DNA of 41,595 bases, taken from the IMG/VR virus record IMGVR_UViG_3300025132_000092, positions 1-41,595 of that record; one strand, written 5' to 3'. A program made the position numbers and the translations under genes. Each line of letters begins with the position of its first letter. Position 1 is the stretch's first letter. Positions 7,316-16,800 of the stretch are shown piece after piece. The stretch is from a virus. Under the pieces are notes generated by a model, which had not been told where the DNA came from, made no database searches, and was given only the letters and a program-made list of their open reading frames with translations.

Positions 7316-7644
7316 CGCTTGAAGACGTTCGGGCGTTCATGTCTTGGGACGGAAAAAGCGATCCTCCTATTTCACCACCAAAGATGGCCGTTTTGCTTGG
7401 AGCCGTCCCGACGTTTTTTCTCGGGCACTTCTTCCACTGCTCGCCCCATTCGTGGGACCATTTGCCCCCCGAACGAGTCATGCTTGACTACTATATGCTC
7501 TCCGTCTTCAAGGAAATGGAGGGCAAAGAGATGGACAGATTGAAGCGCGAACAGACCATGGGAGGAAACAAGGGGCGTGCGGTGAACACGACGAGCCATG
7601 TGGGGAGCGACTTCTTCGACACGATGAATGAACGGATGCGGTGA
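7309..7644 (+). CDS. Tail assembly chaperone, frameshift extension (T-like part of GT form)
   Basis: An open frame in the -1 phase relative to the preceding gene. It is open from 7273, and its first natural residues after the slip read GLTLEDVRAFMSWDG. The first ATG is 7339, but no ribosome binding site precedes it (GACGTTCGGGCGTTC), whereas almost every other gene here has one, so translation by frameshifting is the better reading. The extension adds 111 residues, with a hydrophobic middle (AVLLGAVPTFFLGHFF) and a charged helical end (MLSVFKEMEGKEMDRLKREQ). In the lambda system the T part recruits the tape measure protein. The stop lies 2 bases before the tape measure ATG. Confidence 0.7.
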   Translation, partial: GLTLEDVRAFMSWDGKSDPPISPPKMAVLLGAVPTFFLGHFFHCSPHSWDHLPPERVMLDYYMLSVFKEMEGKEMDRLKREQTMGGNKGRAVNTTSHVGSDFFDTMNERMR

Positions 7645-7646
7645 AA

Positions 7647-9110
7647 ATGGCGGACGGTAGCAAAACGATTCTCGGCGTGGATCAGTCCCTCCTTGACTTC
7701 GTTCAAACGCTGAATCAATACAACGATGTTCTCCTACGATTGCCCACAAAGCATCAAATCTTGATGAAGACGCTTGGGCCTTTATACACGACCTACCTCA
7801 AAATGGACATGGGTTTGAAGAGCGTAAGCAGCGTTATGACCAAGACCGATAAAGCCACAGGGAAATTGGCAAAGGCCACAAAATTGCTCGCCGTCCCTGC
7901 CGTCGTCGTCGCAGGCGCATTCACAAGCATTCTCAGCACCATGTTGCCGTTGCTTGGCATCGTATTCGGTGTCGTGGGCGGCCTCATGCTTCTCACGGCA
8001 GCGTTCGATCAAGGAGGGGGCTCTCTCCGAACTTGGTTGGAGGACATGCCCATTCTTGGTGAGATTTTCACTGTCGTGCAAACAGGAGCAGATGCCGTAA
8101 GAGCAGGGTTAAGCGGTGAGGGAGGTCCCTTTGGTGGTTTGATTGATGGGCTGAGATCTGTTGTGGCCTTCTACGCCGAGTTCTACACCATCGTGTTTCT
8201 CGGCTTAATGGATTTCATCACCATGCTTGCAGATTCAGGCATCTTCACGACGATTCTCGACGGCCTCACAACGGTTGGGGACGAAATCATGGGCCTTTGG
8301 ACGGTCATCCTCTCCATCTTTGGAGACGGGGGGACAGACGAGTTCTTCGCCAAATTGGAAACCCTGATTGGTTCCATTCTTGGTTGGTTGGAAGGTATCG
8401 GTATTTTCGACTACATCAACGCGATAGCCGAAGTCGGCTACGAACTGCTCGCAACCGTCATCTTCCTTGTTGCTCAAATCATCAAGGTCACGCTCGGCAT
8501 CATCCGCTTTCTCGCGCCTATCATCGCTCCATATGCGAAAATCCTCATCAATTACTTCGGCATTCTCTATTCGGTGTTTGTGGGGGTCGTCACCACCGCG
8601 CTGAAATTGATTGGTGCTGCATTGGCCGTCCTTCGTGGCGACTTCGGGCGGGCAAAGGAACTCATTACGGACATCGGGTCCGTTTGGGTGAACACGTTCA
8701 ACCGGGTGAAAATGTTCACGGAGAATATCTTCGCCGCCATCATGCAATACATCCAACCCGTGCTCGATGCGTTGAGCACCGTGGGTGACTTCGTAGGAGG
8801 GGCAGTGGGTGGTGTCGTAGGCGGCGCTACCGGCCTGCTTGGCTTCTCAAGCGGCGGCGTTGCGACCGGCCCGAAAAGTGGCTACGCGGTGGCTTTGCAC
8901 GGCACAGAAGCCGTCGTGCCTCTTCCCGATGGACGGTCTATTCCTGTGACGATTGAGAGCATGGGCGGGGGAGGCGGGGCTACCACCGTGAACATTAACG
9001 TCAGCGGGGCAAATGGCGATCCGCAACGTATTGCTCGTGCCGTAAGCGAAGAAGTGGGACGCTTGTTCCGTAGCCGTGCAAACAACGGCGGTATCAGCCG
9101 AGGGGTGTGA
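7647..9110 (+). CDS. Tape measure protein (short)
   Basis: A 487-residue protein. ATG 7647 is taken as start; an in-frame GTG at 7641 lies inside the GGTGA site. The N-terminus is helical (residues ~1-75), followed by very hydrophobic stretches at about residues 78-118 and 260-330 typical of tape measures, which span the tail lumen and insert in the membrane. The C-terminus has the familiar tail-lysis-free ending: GLLGFSSGGVATGPKSGYAV then HGTEAVVPLPDGR, Gly-rich linker and a TTVNINVSG strand. No lysozyme or peptidase motif is seen. With the usual ~0.15 nm per residue the length would predict a tube of roughly 70-75 nm. It lies directly after the chaperone pair. Confidence 0.85.
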   Translation: MADGSKTILGVDQSLLDFVQTLNQYNDVLLRLPTKHQILMKTLGPLYTTYLKMDMGLKSVSSVMTKTDKATGKLAKATKLLAVPAVVVAGAFTSILSTMLPLLGIVFGVVGGLMLLTAAFDQGGGSLRTWLEDMPILGEIFTVVQTGADAVRAGLSGEGGPFGGLIDGLRSVVAFYAEFYTIVFLGLMDFITMLADSGIFTTILDGLTTVGDEIMGLWTVILSIFGDGGTDEFFAKLETLIGSILGWLEGIGIFDYINAIAEVGYELLATVIFLVAQIIKVTLGIIRFLAPIIAPYAKILINYFGILYSVFVGVVTTALKLIGAALAVLRGDFGRAKELITDIGSVWVNTFNRVKMFTENIFAAIMQYIQPVLDALSTVGDFVGGAVGGVVGGATGLLGFSSGGVATGPKSGYAVALHGTEAVVPLPDGRSIPVTIESMGGGGGATTVNINVSGANGDPQRIARAVSEEVGRLFRSRANNGGISRGV

Positions 9111-9113
9111 CGT

Positions 9114-10370
9114 ATGCCGAAAATTCAATTGATTCGACGCGACGGGAAAGTCATTGAATTGGACGCTACTGACGTGGCCTTTGACGTGCAACGCGGCGTT
9201 CAAGTGTGGCCCATTCCTGTGTTTGGTGTTCGTGCCGCGCTCGACCTCAACACGAACGTGATGAGCATTCGTGTCTCAGGTGTTCTCACAGATGATTCGG
9301 AAACGACAGGTTCTAACGGAGCCGCAGCAGTTCTTGACCTCTCAGCCCCAACCGGACTTTACGACTCGTGGTTCAAGCAGCAGCAGGCCATCGGGAACTC
9401 AACCATTTCTGCAATCGTGACGGCCCTTCACGGGAAAGAGTTCCTTTTCCGCTCATCTACGCAAATCGCCTCCGGCTCGGGCGAAGACATCGTGCTTCGC
9501 TTTTATGCCTCAGCCCTTCCCTCAGCAACCGTGGCGACTCGCAGCATCATTCCGGTCAATCTCACGGGTTCCATCTTGAACACGGAAGACATCGCGGACG
9601 CTATCGTATCTGCCCTTTCCGGTGCAACCATCAAGGAAGATGGGTCGAACGTGTCCTTCACTACGGCTTTCACAGTCACACAAGCAGCGGGACAGAAATC
9701 CAATAGCGGTGTTCATCAAGGTGCAGGAACCCTCACCGGAGAGAAAATCACCATCACGAACCGAACGCTTAGTGCAAACGGCAACACCCCACTTTCCAAG
9801 CGCGGTGATGCCACGGTCAGTGGTTCGCAGGATTGGACGGGCTCATTCTCAGCGTCCACTGCCTTTACAGGAGGCGTGAGCGGCAGCCGCCTGAGCAAAG
9901 GTGACAAGGTGCAAGATTTGCTCAACATGACCGTGAACGCCTCTCCGGGTGGCGGCCTTATTTCTCCGCAATCCTTCACGGGAGATCTTATCGAGATGCC
10001 TGATTCCCTTTCGTCCTTTGATGTCGGCAAATTGTTGCGCATTGACCAAGCCGAGAACGTGAAGAAATACATTGTCGGATTGAGAGTCCCCTACGAATCC
10101 ACGGTGACGGCGACCGGCTTTGAAGAAGTGACTCGTCAATTCACCATCCCAACCGGACCGGGCACCAATACCTCGGCTGAGAGCAATACGGTGTCCTTTG
10201 ACCCCGTGGATGTGATTTCCGGCGAAGCCGTGCGACCAAACCCCTTCCTTCGACAAGGCGTTGCCATCAGCGGCGTTGTCACGCAGTTCAGTCCTAAATA
10301 CGCAGCAGGTGACTCTGTATGGACGTATGAACTCGGCTTCTCCGCCGTTGAGCAATTGTTGGGGATTTGA
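9114..10370 (+). CDS. Putative distal tail / baseplate protein
   Basis: A 418-residue protein encoded immediately after the tape measure gene, where siphoviruses place the distal tail protein that starts the baseplate. The N-terminus is beta-rich (KIQLIRRDGKVIELDATDV, then FGVRAALDLNTNVMSIRVSGVL). The middle (residues ~170-300) is Gly/Ser/Thr-rich and looks like an inserted beta domain. The C-terminus (QGVAISGVVTQFSPKYAAGD to VWTYELGFSAVEQLL) is again a beta hairpin with a terminal helix. No family is certain. It could also be a second tail-tube-like protein. Confidence 0.55.
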   Translation: MPKIQLIRRDGKVIELDATDVAFDVQRGVQVWPIPVFGVRAALDLNTNVMSIRVSGVLTDDSETTGSNGAAAVLDLSAPTGLYDSWFKQQQAIGNSTISAIVTALHGKEFLFRSSTQIASGSGEDIVLRFYASALPSATVATRSIIPVNLTGSILNTEDIADAIVSALSGATIKEDGSNVSFTTAFTVTQAAGQKSNSGVHQGAGTLTGEKITITNRTLSANGNTPLSKRGDATVSGSQDWTGSFSASTAFTGGVSGSRLSKGDKVQDLLNMTVNASPGGGLISPQSFTGDLIEMPDSLSSFDVGKLLRIDQAENVKKYIVGLRVPYESTVTATGFEEVTRQFTIPTGPGTNTSAESNTVSFDPVDVISGEAVRPNPFLRQGVAISGVVTQFSPKYAAGDSVWTYELGFSAVEQLLGI

Positions 10371-10371
10371 G

Positions 10372-13300
10372 ATGCCGATTCGGACTATCTACTCCAAGGC
10401 CGTTCGTCTGAACGGTTTCAGCGACGGCATGGTTGTGCCTACTGGTGCCTTCCGCGAAAGCGGCGTGGACATGTTCGCTGCCGATCACAGTGAAAAGACG
10501 GGTGCGACGAACAAGGTTTCGTCCTATGAGAGTGATGACCCGAAGATGGGACGGAAGCACTTCCCAATGGAAGGAAACGCATTGAACAACATGGTGGGTG
10601 CATTCACGATTGAGGCGTTCGTGGTGCCCGACCACGGGGGCGTGGTCGTTCACAAGCCTGATTGCTTCACGCTCAAAGTGGGGACGCCATTTGCACCGGG
10701 TCCTGCGGTGTTTGAAGTGACGACACGGGACGCGGCAGGCAACATCACCGGAGAACGCCTCTCAACCTCTCGCAATTTCCCACAAACCACTGAAACATGG
10801 GGAACGTATGCTGATGGGAGCAGCAAACCGCACGATCTCGCCCTTCCATCCCGCGAATTACTCTATCTCAACGCACAGTTCACGTCGAGCCGTATGCTGC
10901 TTTACATCAATGGAGATTTGGTGGGGAAGCACGACTTCAACGGTGACGACCGCCTGATTCGGACGGCATCATCCGACCTCTTCCTCGGTGGGCAGGGGGG
11001 AGAATATCGCGGCGTCATTGAAAGCGTGCGGGTCAGCCGTGGGACTATTGAGCCTCAAATGCAACCCTTCACGGCTACCGGAGAAACGGTCGGTCTATGG
11101 GACTTTGAGGATGAAGACGATATCCCCGACCTTTACTTCTTCAACAATCGCAACCCTGCTCACCCGCAGCAGGGCAAAGATGGCGTCGGGAAGGCCGAAG
11201 ACGGTCTTATGCCCGTTCCCATGGTTTGCATCGGTTATGACTTCAGGAATGTTGAGGTGGGTGGCGCAGGCATCACCAACCCCTTGACGCTGACCGAAGG
11301 CTACAATTACGGCACGTTCAAAATCCGCGACTTCCCAACAGGCGTAGCGGGGACCGAACGCCCGACCGCGCTTGAATTGCTCGCCTCAACCATTCTCGCA
11401 ATCCCCGTGAATGAACTCCGTTTTCAATCATGGTGGGACAGTGGGCATCTCGACATCTCATCAGTCGTCACGAAAGCCACATATCATTCAGACGGTATTC
11501 CTGTGACCAACCTCAACGCGGTGGTGAATGCCTCCGGCACCAACCCTGTGACCGGCGGAAGTGTGTCACCCTTCACCTACTATCGGGAAACAAGCACCGC
11601 CCCGTATTCGCCTGAAGGCGGTATCAATCTCGATCCTATGGTGAATCCGATTGAGCGCGTTCGCATCGTCGCAATTGACTTCACCAACGACAATGTGGTT
11701 ATCCAATCCACGCTACTGCGTTCCGATACGAATGCACCGAAGACGCAGGGTTTTCTGTTCGGGCACCCCGATAACACTCCTGTGTGGTTCACCCTTGGCA
11801 ACGCTGACTTGGTGGTGGACCCCGGCAAGGCAGAAGCGCGACCGCGCGGTCAAATGACCCGTGCCCGTTTCTCGCAAAACCAACGCTTCACTGATAGGAC
11901 AGGGCTCGGCAACGATGCCTATTGGATTAGCACGAAGTCACGAATGACGGAAGCCATGCGAGACAAAACCACGGCGGTTGGGGGCATGTCCTACGCATAT
12001 GAGCCACCGCACGGGGATGATTTGCTCGTTTGGCTCGATTCAAGCGACAAAACCGTTCTTTTGCGTGACGATGGCTCAGCGGTCGTGACAAACGATGAGT
12101 TCGTGTTTTGGTGGAAAAACAAGGCACGCATTGGCCCGAACACCGACAGTGGCGAAATCGGTGAAACGGTCGCTCAAAACGACTTTCATTTCTACTCGTG
12201 GGGCAACGGGTGGCGTTGGAAGCAAAATTGCGGTCGCGCGAACAATCGTGCCGGTTTGGTGGCGGCAGGTCCCACAGAAGCCATCCTACACCCATCGGGT
12301 GGCTACTCGTGGCCCGGAGGGACACCCACAGTCAAAAGTGGCGTCGTCATTCCAAACTACCCCTCCGGCGTCACATACTATGACGGATCGTCATGGGTGA
12401 ATGGTGTGGGCAAAGCCGCGTCTGAGGAAAACCGCGTCAATTATCCAACGGGGCTGAACATTGAACCCATCCATACCGGCATGGCTCCTATCAAAAGTGG
12501 ACTTGCCCTGTGGCTCCGCGCCGATAGCCTCGCTGCAACCCTCAGTGATGGCGACTCCGTTTCTCAATGGAATGATGAAAGCGGCAATAACCGCCACGTT
12601 TTGCAGGGCACATCATCTTCCCAACCTACTTACCGAGCGAGCCCAACCGGCTATAACGACCGCCCTGCCGTCCAATTCGACGGCGGCGACTCTTTGGCGA
12701 TGGCTGCCTTTGACGCAGGAATGAACACCAACGAGTTCACTTCGTTTGTTGTCACCTCACCGAGCGTAGACAACGCCACCTACGAAGGGATCGTGTCCGC
12801 GAGAGAGGGGTCAGGGACGCCTGCTCGCCAAGGTTTCAACCTGTATGCCGACATGACTGGAACGGGCAACCGATACGAGTTTTGGTTTGGAAGGGACTCA
12901 TCTTTTGGTGCAACCCAAGCGTTATCGGGAAGTGCCGTTTTGAATCAAGCAACCATGGTCCGAATCGGTGTTTCGGGCGGGGACGGGGCAGGCGCGACGG
13001 CTACCACTTCCATTTCAGTTGATGGTGCTACGACGGTGACTGGAAGTCACGCCTACTACAAGCAAACGTCTGCGGGCGGCGGCGAACCATATTCCATCGG
13101 CATTGTCCCAAGCATCTACATGTTGGATGGGCATGTTGCTGAGGTTTTGCATTATGACCGTGTGCTGACGGCTGCTGAAATTGGAGTGGTGGAGCGTTAT
13201 CTGACGGCCAAATACGGCATCACGCACGCGACGGGTCTAAGCGCATATCCGCAATCTATCTACACCCTGTGGGATGATGGGGCTACTGAAGGCGCTGCAA

Positions 13301-13815
13301 CCACAGATGGCGACTGGTCATTTTACGTCGCTTTGACCCCCGCATACGAGGACCACGACGTGCTCGGCCTTATCCATTCAGAAGGGAACGATGGGCTGCA
13401 AATCCGTGCCGACGGCAGCGGCGTTTTGACTGGAACAACCGCAATCGCCGGACAGGCTGCGGTAAATGGAACAGTCAGACCCGACGCAGGAAAGCCATCG
13501 CTTATCGCAGTGCGCATTGACGAGTCTGCCGCGAAGGCGTATTGGCTCACGCGAAGCGATAGAGGGAGCAGCAGCAGCACGGCTACTGCTGCTTGGGCTT
13601 CAACTAACCCGTTGGTTTTGGACAATATCGTGGCTCAAACGGGCGGTATGGAATTGTTCGGTGAAATGACCGACGCCGGTTCGGGGCAAAACGCTTTGAC
13701 GAACATGGCGCAGAACGGCCTCATCGTCCACGAAGTGCTCATTTATCCGAAGTTCCTGAGCGATACTGAGCACGCTGACGTGATGCAGTGGTTTGAGGAC
13801 CGATTCGGGGTGTGA
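10372..13815 (+). CDS. Large baseplate/tail-tip protein with several LamG/concanavalin-like domains
   Basis: A 1147-residue protein. ATG 10372, just after the previous stop, is preferred over an in-frame GTG at 10261 that would overlap the previous gene by 110 bases. At least three LamG-like segments are visible. The first is at residues ~70-230 (AFTIEAFVVPDHGGVVV to FLGGQGGEYRGVIESVRVSRG). The second is at ~707-950 (SGLALWLRADSLAATLSDGD, WNDESGNNRHVL, VQFDGGDSLAM, ending GHVAEVLHYDRVLTAAEIG). The third is at ~980-1147. A weaker fourth start is LLVWLDSSDKTV near residue 548. These sandwich folds bind carbohydrate or protein, so a receptor-facing baseplate role is inferred. The stop overlaps the ribosome binding site of the next gene. 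Confidence 0.7.
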   Translation: MPIRTIYSKAVRLNGFSDGMVVPTGAFRESGVDMFAADHSEKTGATNKVSSYESDDPKMGRKHFPMEGNALNNMVGAFTIEAFVVPDHGGVVVHKPDCFTLKVGTPFAPGPAVFEVTTRDAAGNITGERLSTSRNFPQTTETWGTYADGSSKPHDLALPSRELLYLNAQFTSSRMLLYINGDLVGKHDFNGDDRLIRTASSDLFLGGQGGEYRGVIESVRVSRGTIEPQMQPFTATGETVGLWDFEDEDDIPDLYFFNNRNPAHPQQGKDGVGKAEDGLMPVPMVCIGYDFRNVEVGGAGITNPLTLTEGYNYGTFKIRDFPTGVAGTERPTALELLASTILAIPVNELRFQSWWDSGHLDISSVVTKATYHSDGIPVTNLNAVVNASGTNPVTGGSVSPFTYYRETSTAPYSPEGGINLDPMVNPIERVRIVAIDFTNDNVVIQSTLLRSDTNAPKTQGFLFGHPDNTPVWFTLGNADLVVDPGKAEARPRGQMTRARFSQNQRFTDRTGLGNDAYWISTKSRMTEAMRDKTTAVGGMSYAYEPPHGDDLLVWLDSSDKTVLLRDDGSAVVTNDEFVFWWKNKARIGPNTDSGEIGETVAQNDFHFYSWGNGWRWKQNCGRANNRAGLVAAGPTEAILHPSGGYSWPGGTPTVKSGVVIPNYPSGVTYYDGSSWVNGVGKAASEENRVNYPTGLNIEPIHTGMAPIKSGLALWLRADSLAATLSDGDSVSQWNDESGNNRHVLQGTSSSQPTYRASPTGYNDRPAVQFDGGDSLAMAAFDAGMNTNEFTSFVVTSPSVDNATYEGIVSAREGSGTPARQGFNLYADMTGTGNRYEFWFGRDSSFGATQALSGSAVLNQATMVRIGVSGGDGAGATATTSISVDGATTVTGSHAYYKQTSAGGGEPYSIGIVPSIYMLDGHVAEVLHYDRVLTAAEIGVVERYLTAKYGITHATGLSAYPQSIYTLWDDGATEGAATTDGDWSFYVALTPAYEDHDVLGLIHSEGNDGLQIRADGSGVLTGTTAIAGQAAVNGTVRPDAGKPSLIAVRIDESAAKAYWLTRSDRGSSSSTATAAWASTNPLVLDNIVAQTGGMELFGEMTDAGSGQNALTNMAQNGLIVHEVLIYPKFLSDTEHADVMQWFEDRFGV

Positions 13816-13817
13816 CC

Positions 13818-16800
13818 ATGACGGCGATGACGGAAGCCATCGTGCTCACGGGCTTTGGTATTGACCAAGCGTCAGCCATTACTCAACTCAACGCCATGCT
13901 TGACGCAATCGCTCGTGGTGATCCGGTAGTCACCGTCCCCGCCTTCCCCGGCTATGTCGGGCCAATCACAATCGCCACGGGAGAGCAGGCAGAGAGCCTG
14001 TGGGCTGCGGTTCGTCGGATGGTCACTAATGGTGGTGTGTCGGGTGGCACGCTCACCACAAACGTGCTCGCACAATTCGCGTCTAACCCCGCAGCCCCTC
14101 CTTCTGCGACCCTTACCGATTTTGATGTCTACTTGACGCAGCCTGTCTATAACGCAGGAGTCCCGCCACTTTCAGTCGGTGATGTTCTCGCCGCCTTCAG
14201 CGGTGTCCCATCCATCACGACATATGGTAGCGGCAACCCACCCGCTACGGGAACTGAGTTTGGACTCATTACCGGCGAATTGGGAGACGTAAGCGACGAT
14301 ATGCCCGGTATGAGCGGCCTGACGACGTATAATCGCGTCGAGGGTCACTTCTTCCTGAAGAGTCTACCCGAGCCAAAATTGGAGAGTGTCACGCGCACCG
14401 TGCAGGGACTCGCAGATCGCTTTGAGTCACAATTCACCGACCCCGGCGTTGGCTCCATGCTGAAGCCGAATGAGCGTGTTCGGGTCACGGAAACGGTCTT
14501 TCAAGGTGAAATGCTGAGCGTGCAGACCCAATCACGGATAGCCACCTACACCGCATCGGGTGTTGCGAAGCACGCCATCGTTGCACAAGGTGGGGACTCG
14601 TTCAATGACACAACATACGGGAACGTGGCTTCATCATCCCAAGACACCATGGTAGCCGTCGCGGTTGAGGACATTCGCCTCTTTGCATTGAAGGGACTCG
14701 ACACTGACGAGGAAGCCTTGTTTGACCTTGTGAACCCAACCAAGCCGACGAACGAGAACTACGTCCGCCACCTGACCCCTGAGTCCGAAACTCGTGTTGC
14801 CGTATTGGAAACACCACAGGCACTTCGGGATGCAGGCGGGCCCCCGAAGATTCTGATTTACTACGACGCCATCGACCTGACCGGCGAAGTCGTGGCCGGT
14901 TGGAAAGGCAAATCGTGGTTCACCGCGGCCAACCACGCTCAGACTTACCGCAACGACATGGACGCAATCACCACCATGAGCAAAAAGGGGTGGTTGGTGG
15001 TGAAGCGCACAGTTCCCGACACCAATGCGGTGTTCGTAGACACTTCGGCGGGCTATCCAATTTATCGAAGTGTGCTCGATTGGCTACGCAGGCCATACAC
15101 TGCGTCCCAATTCTCTTCGCCGCCTTCATGGGATCCGATGACCATTCACGCTCCCGGTGGCCTCATCACCATACCCGCAAAAGAACTGCGCGGCGAACGA
15201 CATAGCCATTGGATGAGGGCGAATCCGACGGGTGATTTGACGGGTTCGCCGTTCGTGAATGTGGAGGATTGTGCCCACACCGTCATTCAGGAAACAATCG
15301 CGGGCTCACGGCATAGAAATGACGCTTATGGGCCACCACGAGCCCTTCCAAACACACGCAGCCCCGTTGAGAAGAGCGAATCGGCCTATCACACGCTCTC
15401 GATTCGCGCATCTACGGGCGAAGACGTTTCGGGGGGCTCGTCCACGCTCTCCACGCTGCAACCCGTGAATCTTGAGCAATTCGACATCATCGATAACCTC
15501 ATCGAAGCAGACCGCCACCTGCTTCTCATCCATCCGTCGAACAGGGAGCGGGCAAAGACGCTCTCAACGCTCCGCACCAAGCAAGATTCACCCACCAATT
15601 ACCACGAATGTTCCATCGAACTGTCCCTGATGCGGGCGCGGGTGGAGGAAATCGCACCGTCGAGCGGTGAAATGCAGGGCGGCGTCGTTCTGCGCGGTCG
15701 TTCTCAACTGCTCGACATCAATGACCGCCTTTCCGAGCGTGACTTCGACCTCAACGAAGGCCACCCACTGAAGGAAATTGGCGACCTCGGCACACCCACC
15801 GTCAGCGTCACGCTTGGCGGTCTTGGGCAGGGTGGAATTGACGTTGCAGCCGACCGCACCGAGCATTCGTTTTTGCCGGTTTGGAAAGATCGTGTGGTCG
15901 GCACGGGAAATCCGTCCGTGCGCAACGATCGGCAGACTTCGACCTACTATGCCTCAACACGAGCCTTGGTTGAGTTGCCCCTGTTCCCATCGACGTTCTT
16001 TGACATTGAGCAACGGCTTCCGAGCAGCACGAACAAGCGTAGCCCGAATGCCTCCGACCGTAGCATGGAGTTCGTAGTGGATTGCACCATGACCGCATCC
16101 AACAGGCCGCAAATGGGACGTTATGAAAACCGTTGGTCCATTGATTGGGGGCTGCGTGATGGCGTGTCTGCCCTGCGCATTCACGACTACGCCGCAGTGG
16201 TCGGGAAAACGCGCGTGCGATTCATGCGGGACAATGCAGCGACGTTCGCTACGGGCGTGAGCAGTGGGACCACGTTTAACGCGACATACATCGAAGTCGA
16301 TAGCATCAACCCATTCATCAACGAAGGTGGGTTTGACGCGCCTGCTGAGTCGAGCGGCGTCCGCACGTTTGCGGCGGCTGCGGACCACACAGGCGCATTC
16401 ACCCCATCTTCGGAGGCTTTCGTCGTGACTGTCGGTGAAGGCATCCTCAGTGATGGGGGCATCCGTCTGCACGTCTATAAAACCGAAGTTTCGGGAAGCA
16501 GCCACCGCCTGTATTTCGACGCATTTCACGATTGGTCGGATGAGAACGCTACTCTTTCAGCGGTCAAAACGGCCATCACTTACGGTATGCCGGTTGTGAT
16601 GGGAGCATGGCTCTCTGATACGCAAGAAGATGGGAACGTGTGGCCCTTGAGCGAACTCAAAGTGTCTGCGGGCACGTCAAACGCCACCATGGCTCAGAAC
16701 TTTGTGGACCCGATGCGCTACACGATGGCGTTTGGGCGCATGGCGGATTCAAAGACGGCTATTTCCATCGACCCCGAAGACGAGGCAACCCTGCTCATTC

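Noticed and set aside
7339-7644. Independent gene starting at ATG 7339
   Set aside because: No ribosome binding site precedes this ATG, while the frame is open upstream to the slippery heptamer; treated as the frameshift extension.
10261-10371. GTG-initiated extension of the 1147-residue protein
   Set aside because: It would overlap the preceding gene by 110 bases; ATG 10372 gives clean spacing, so the extension was dropped.
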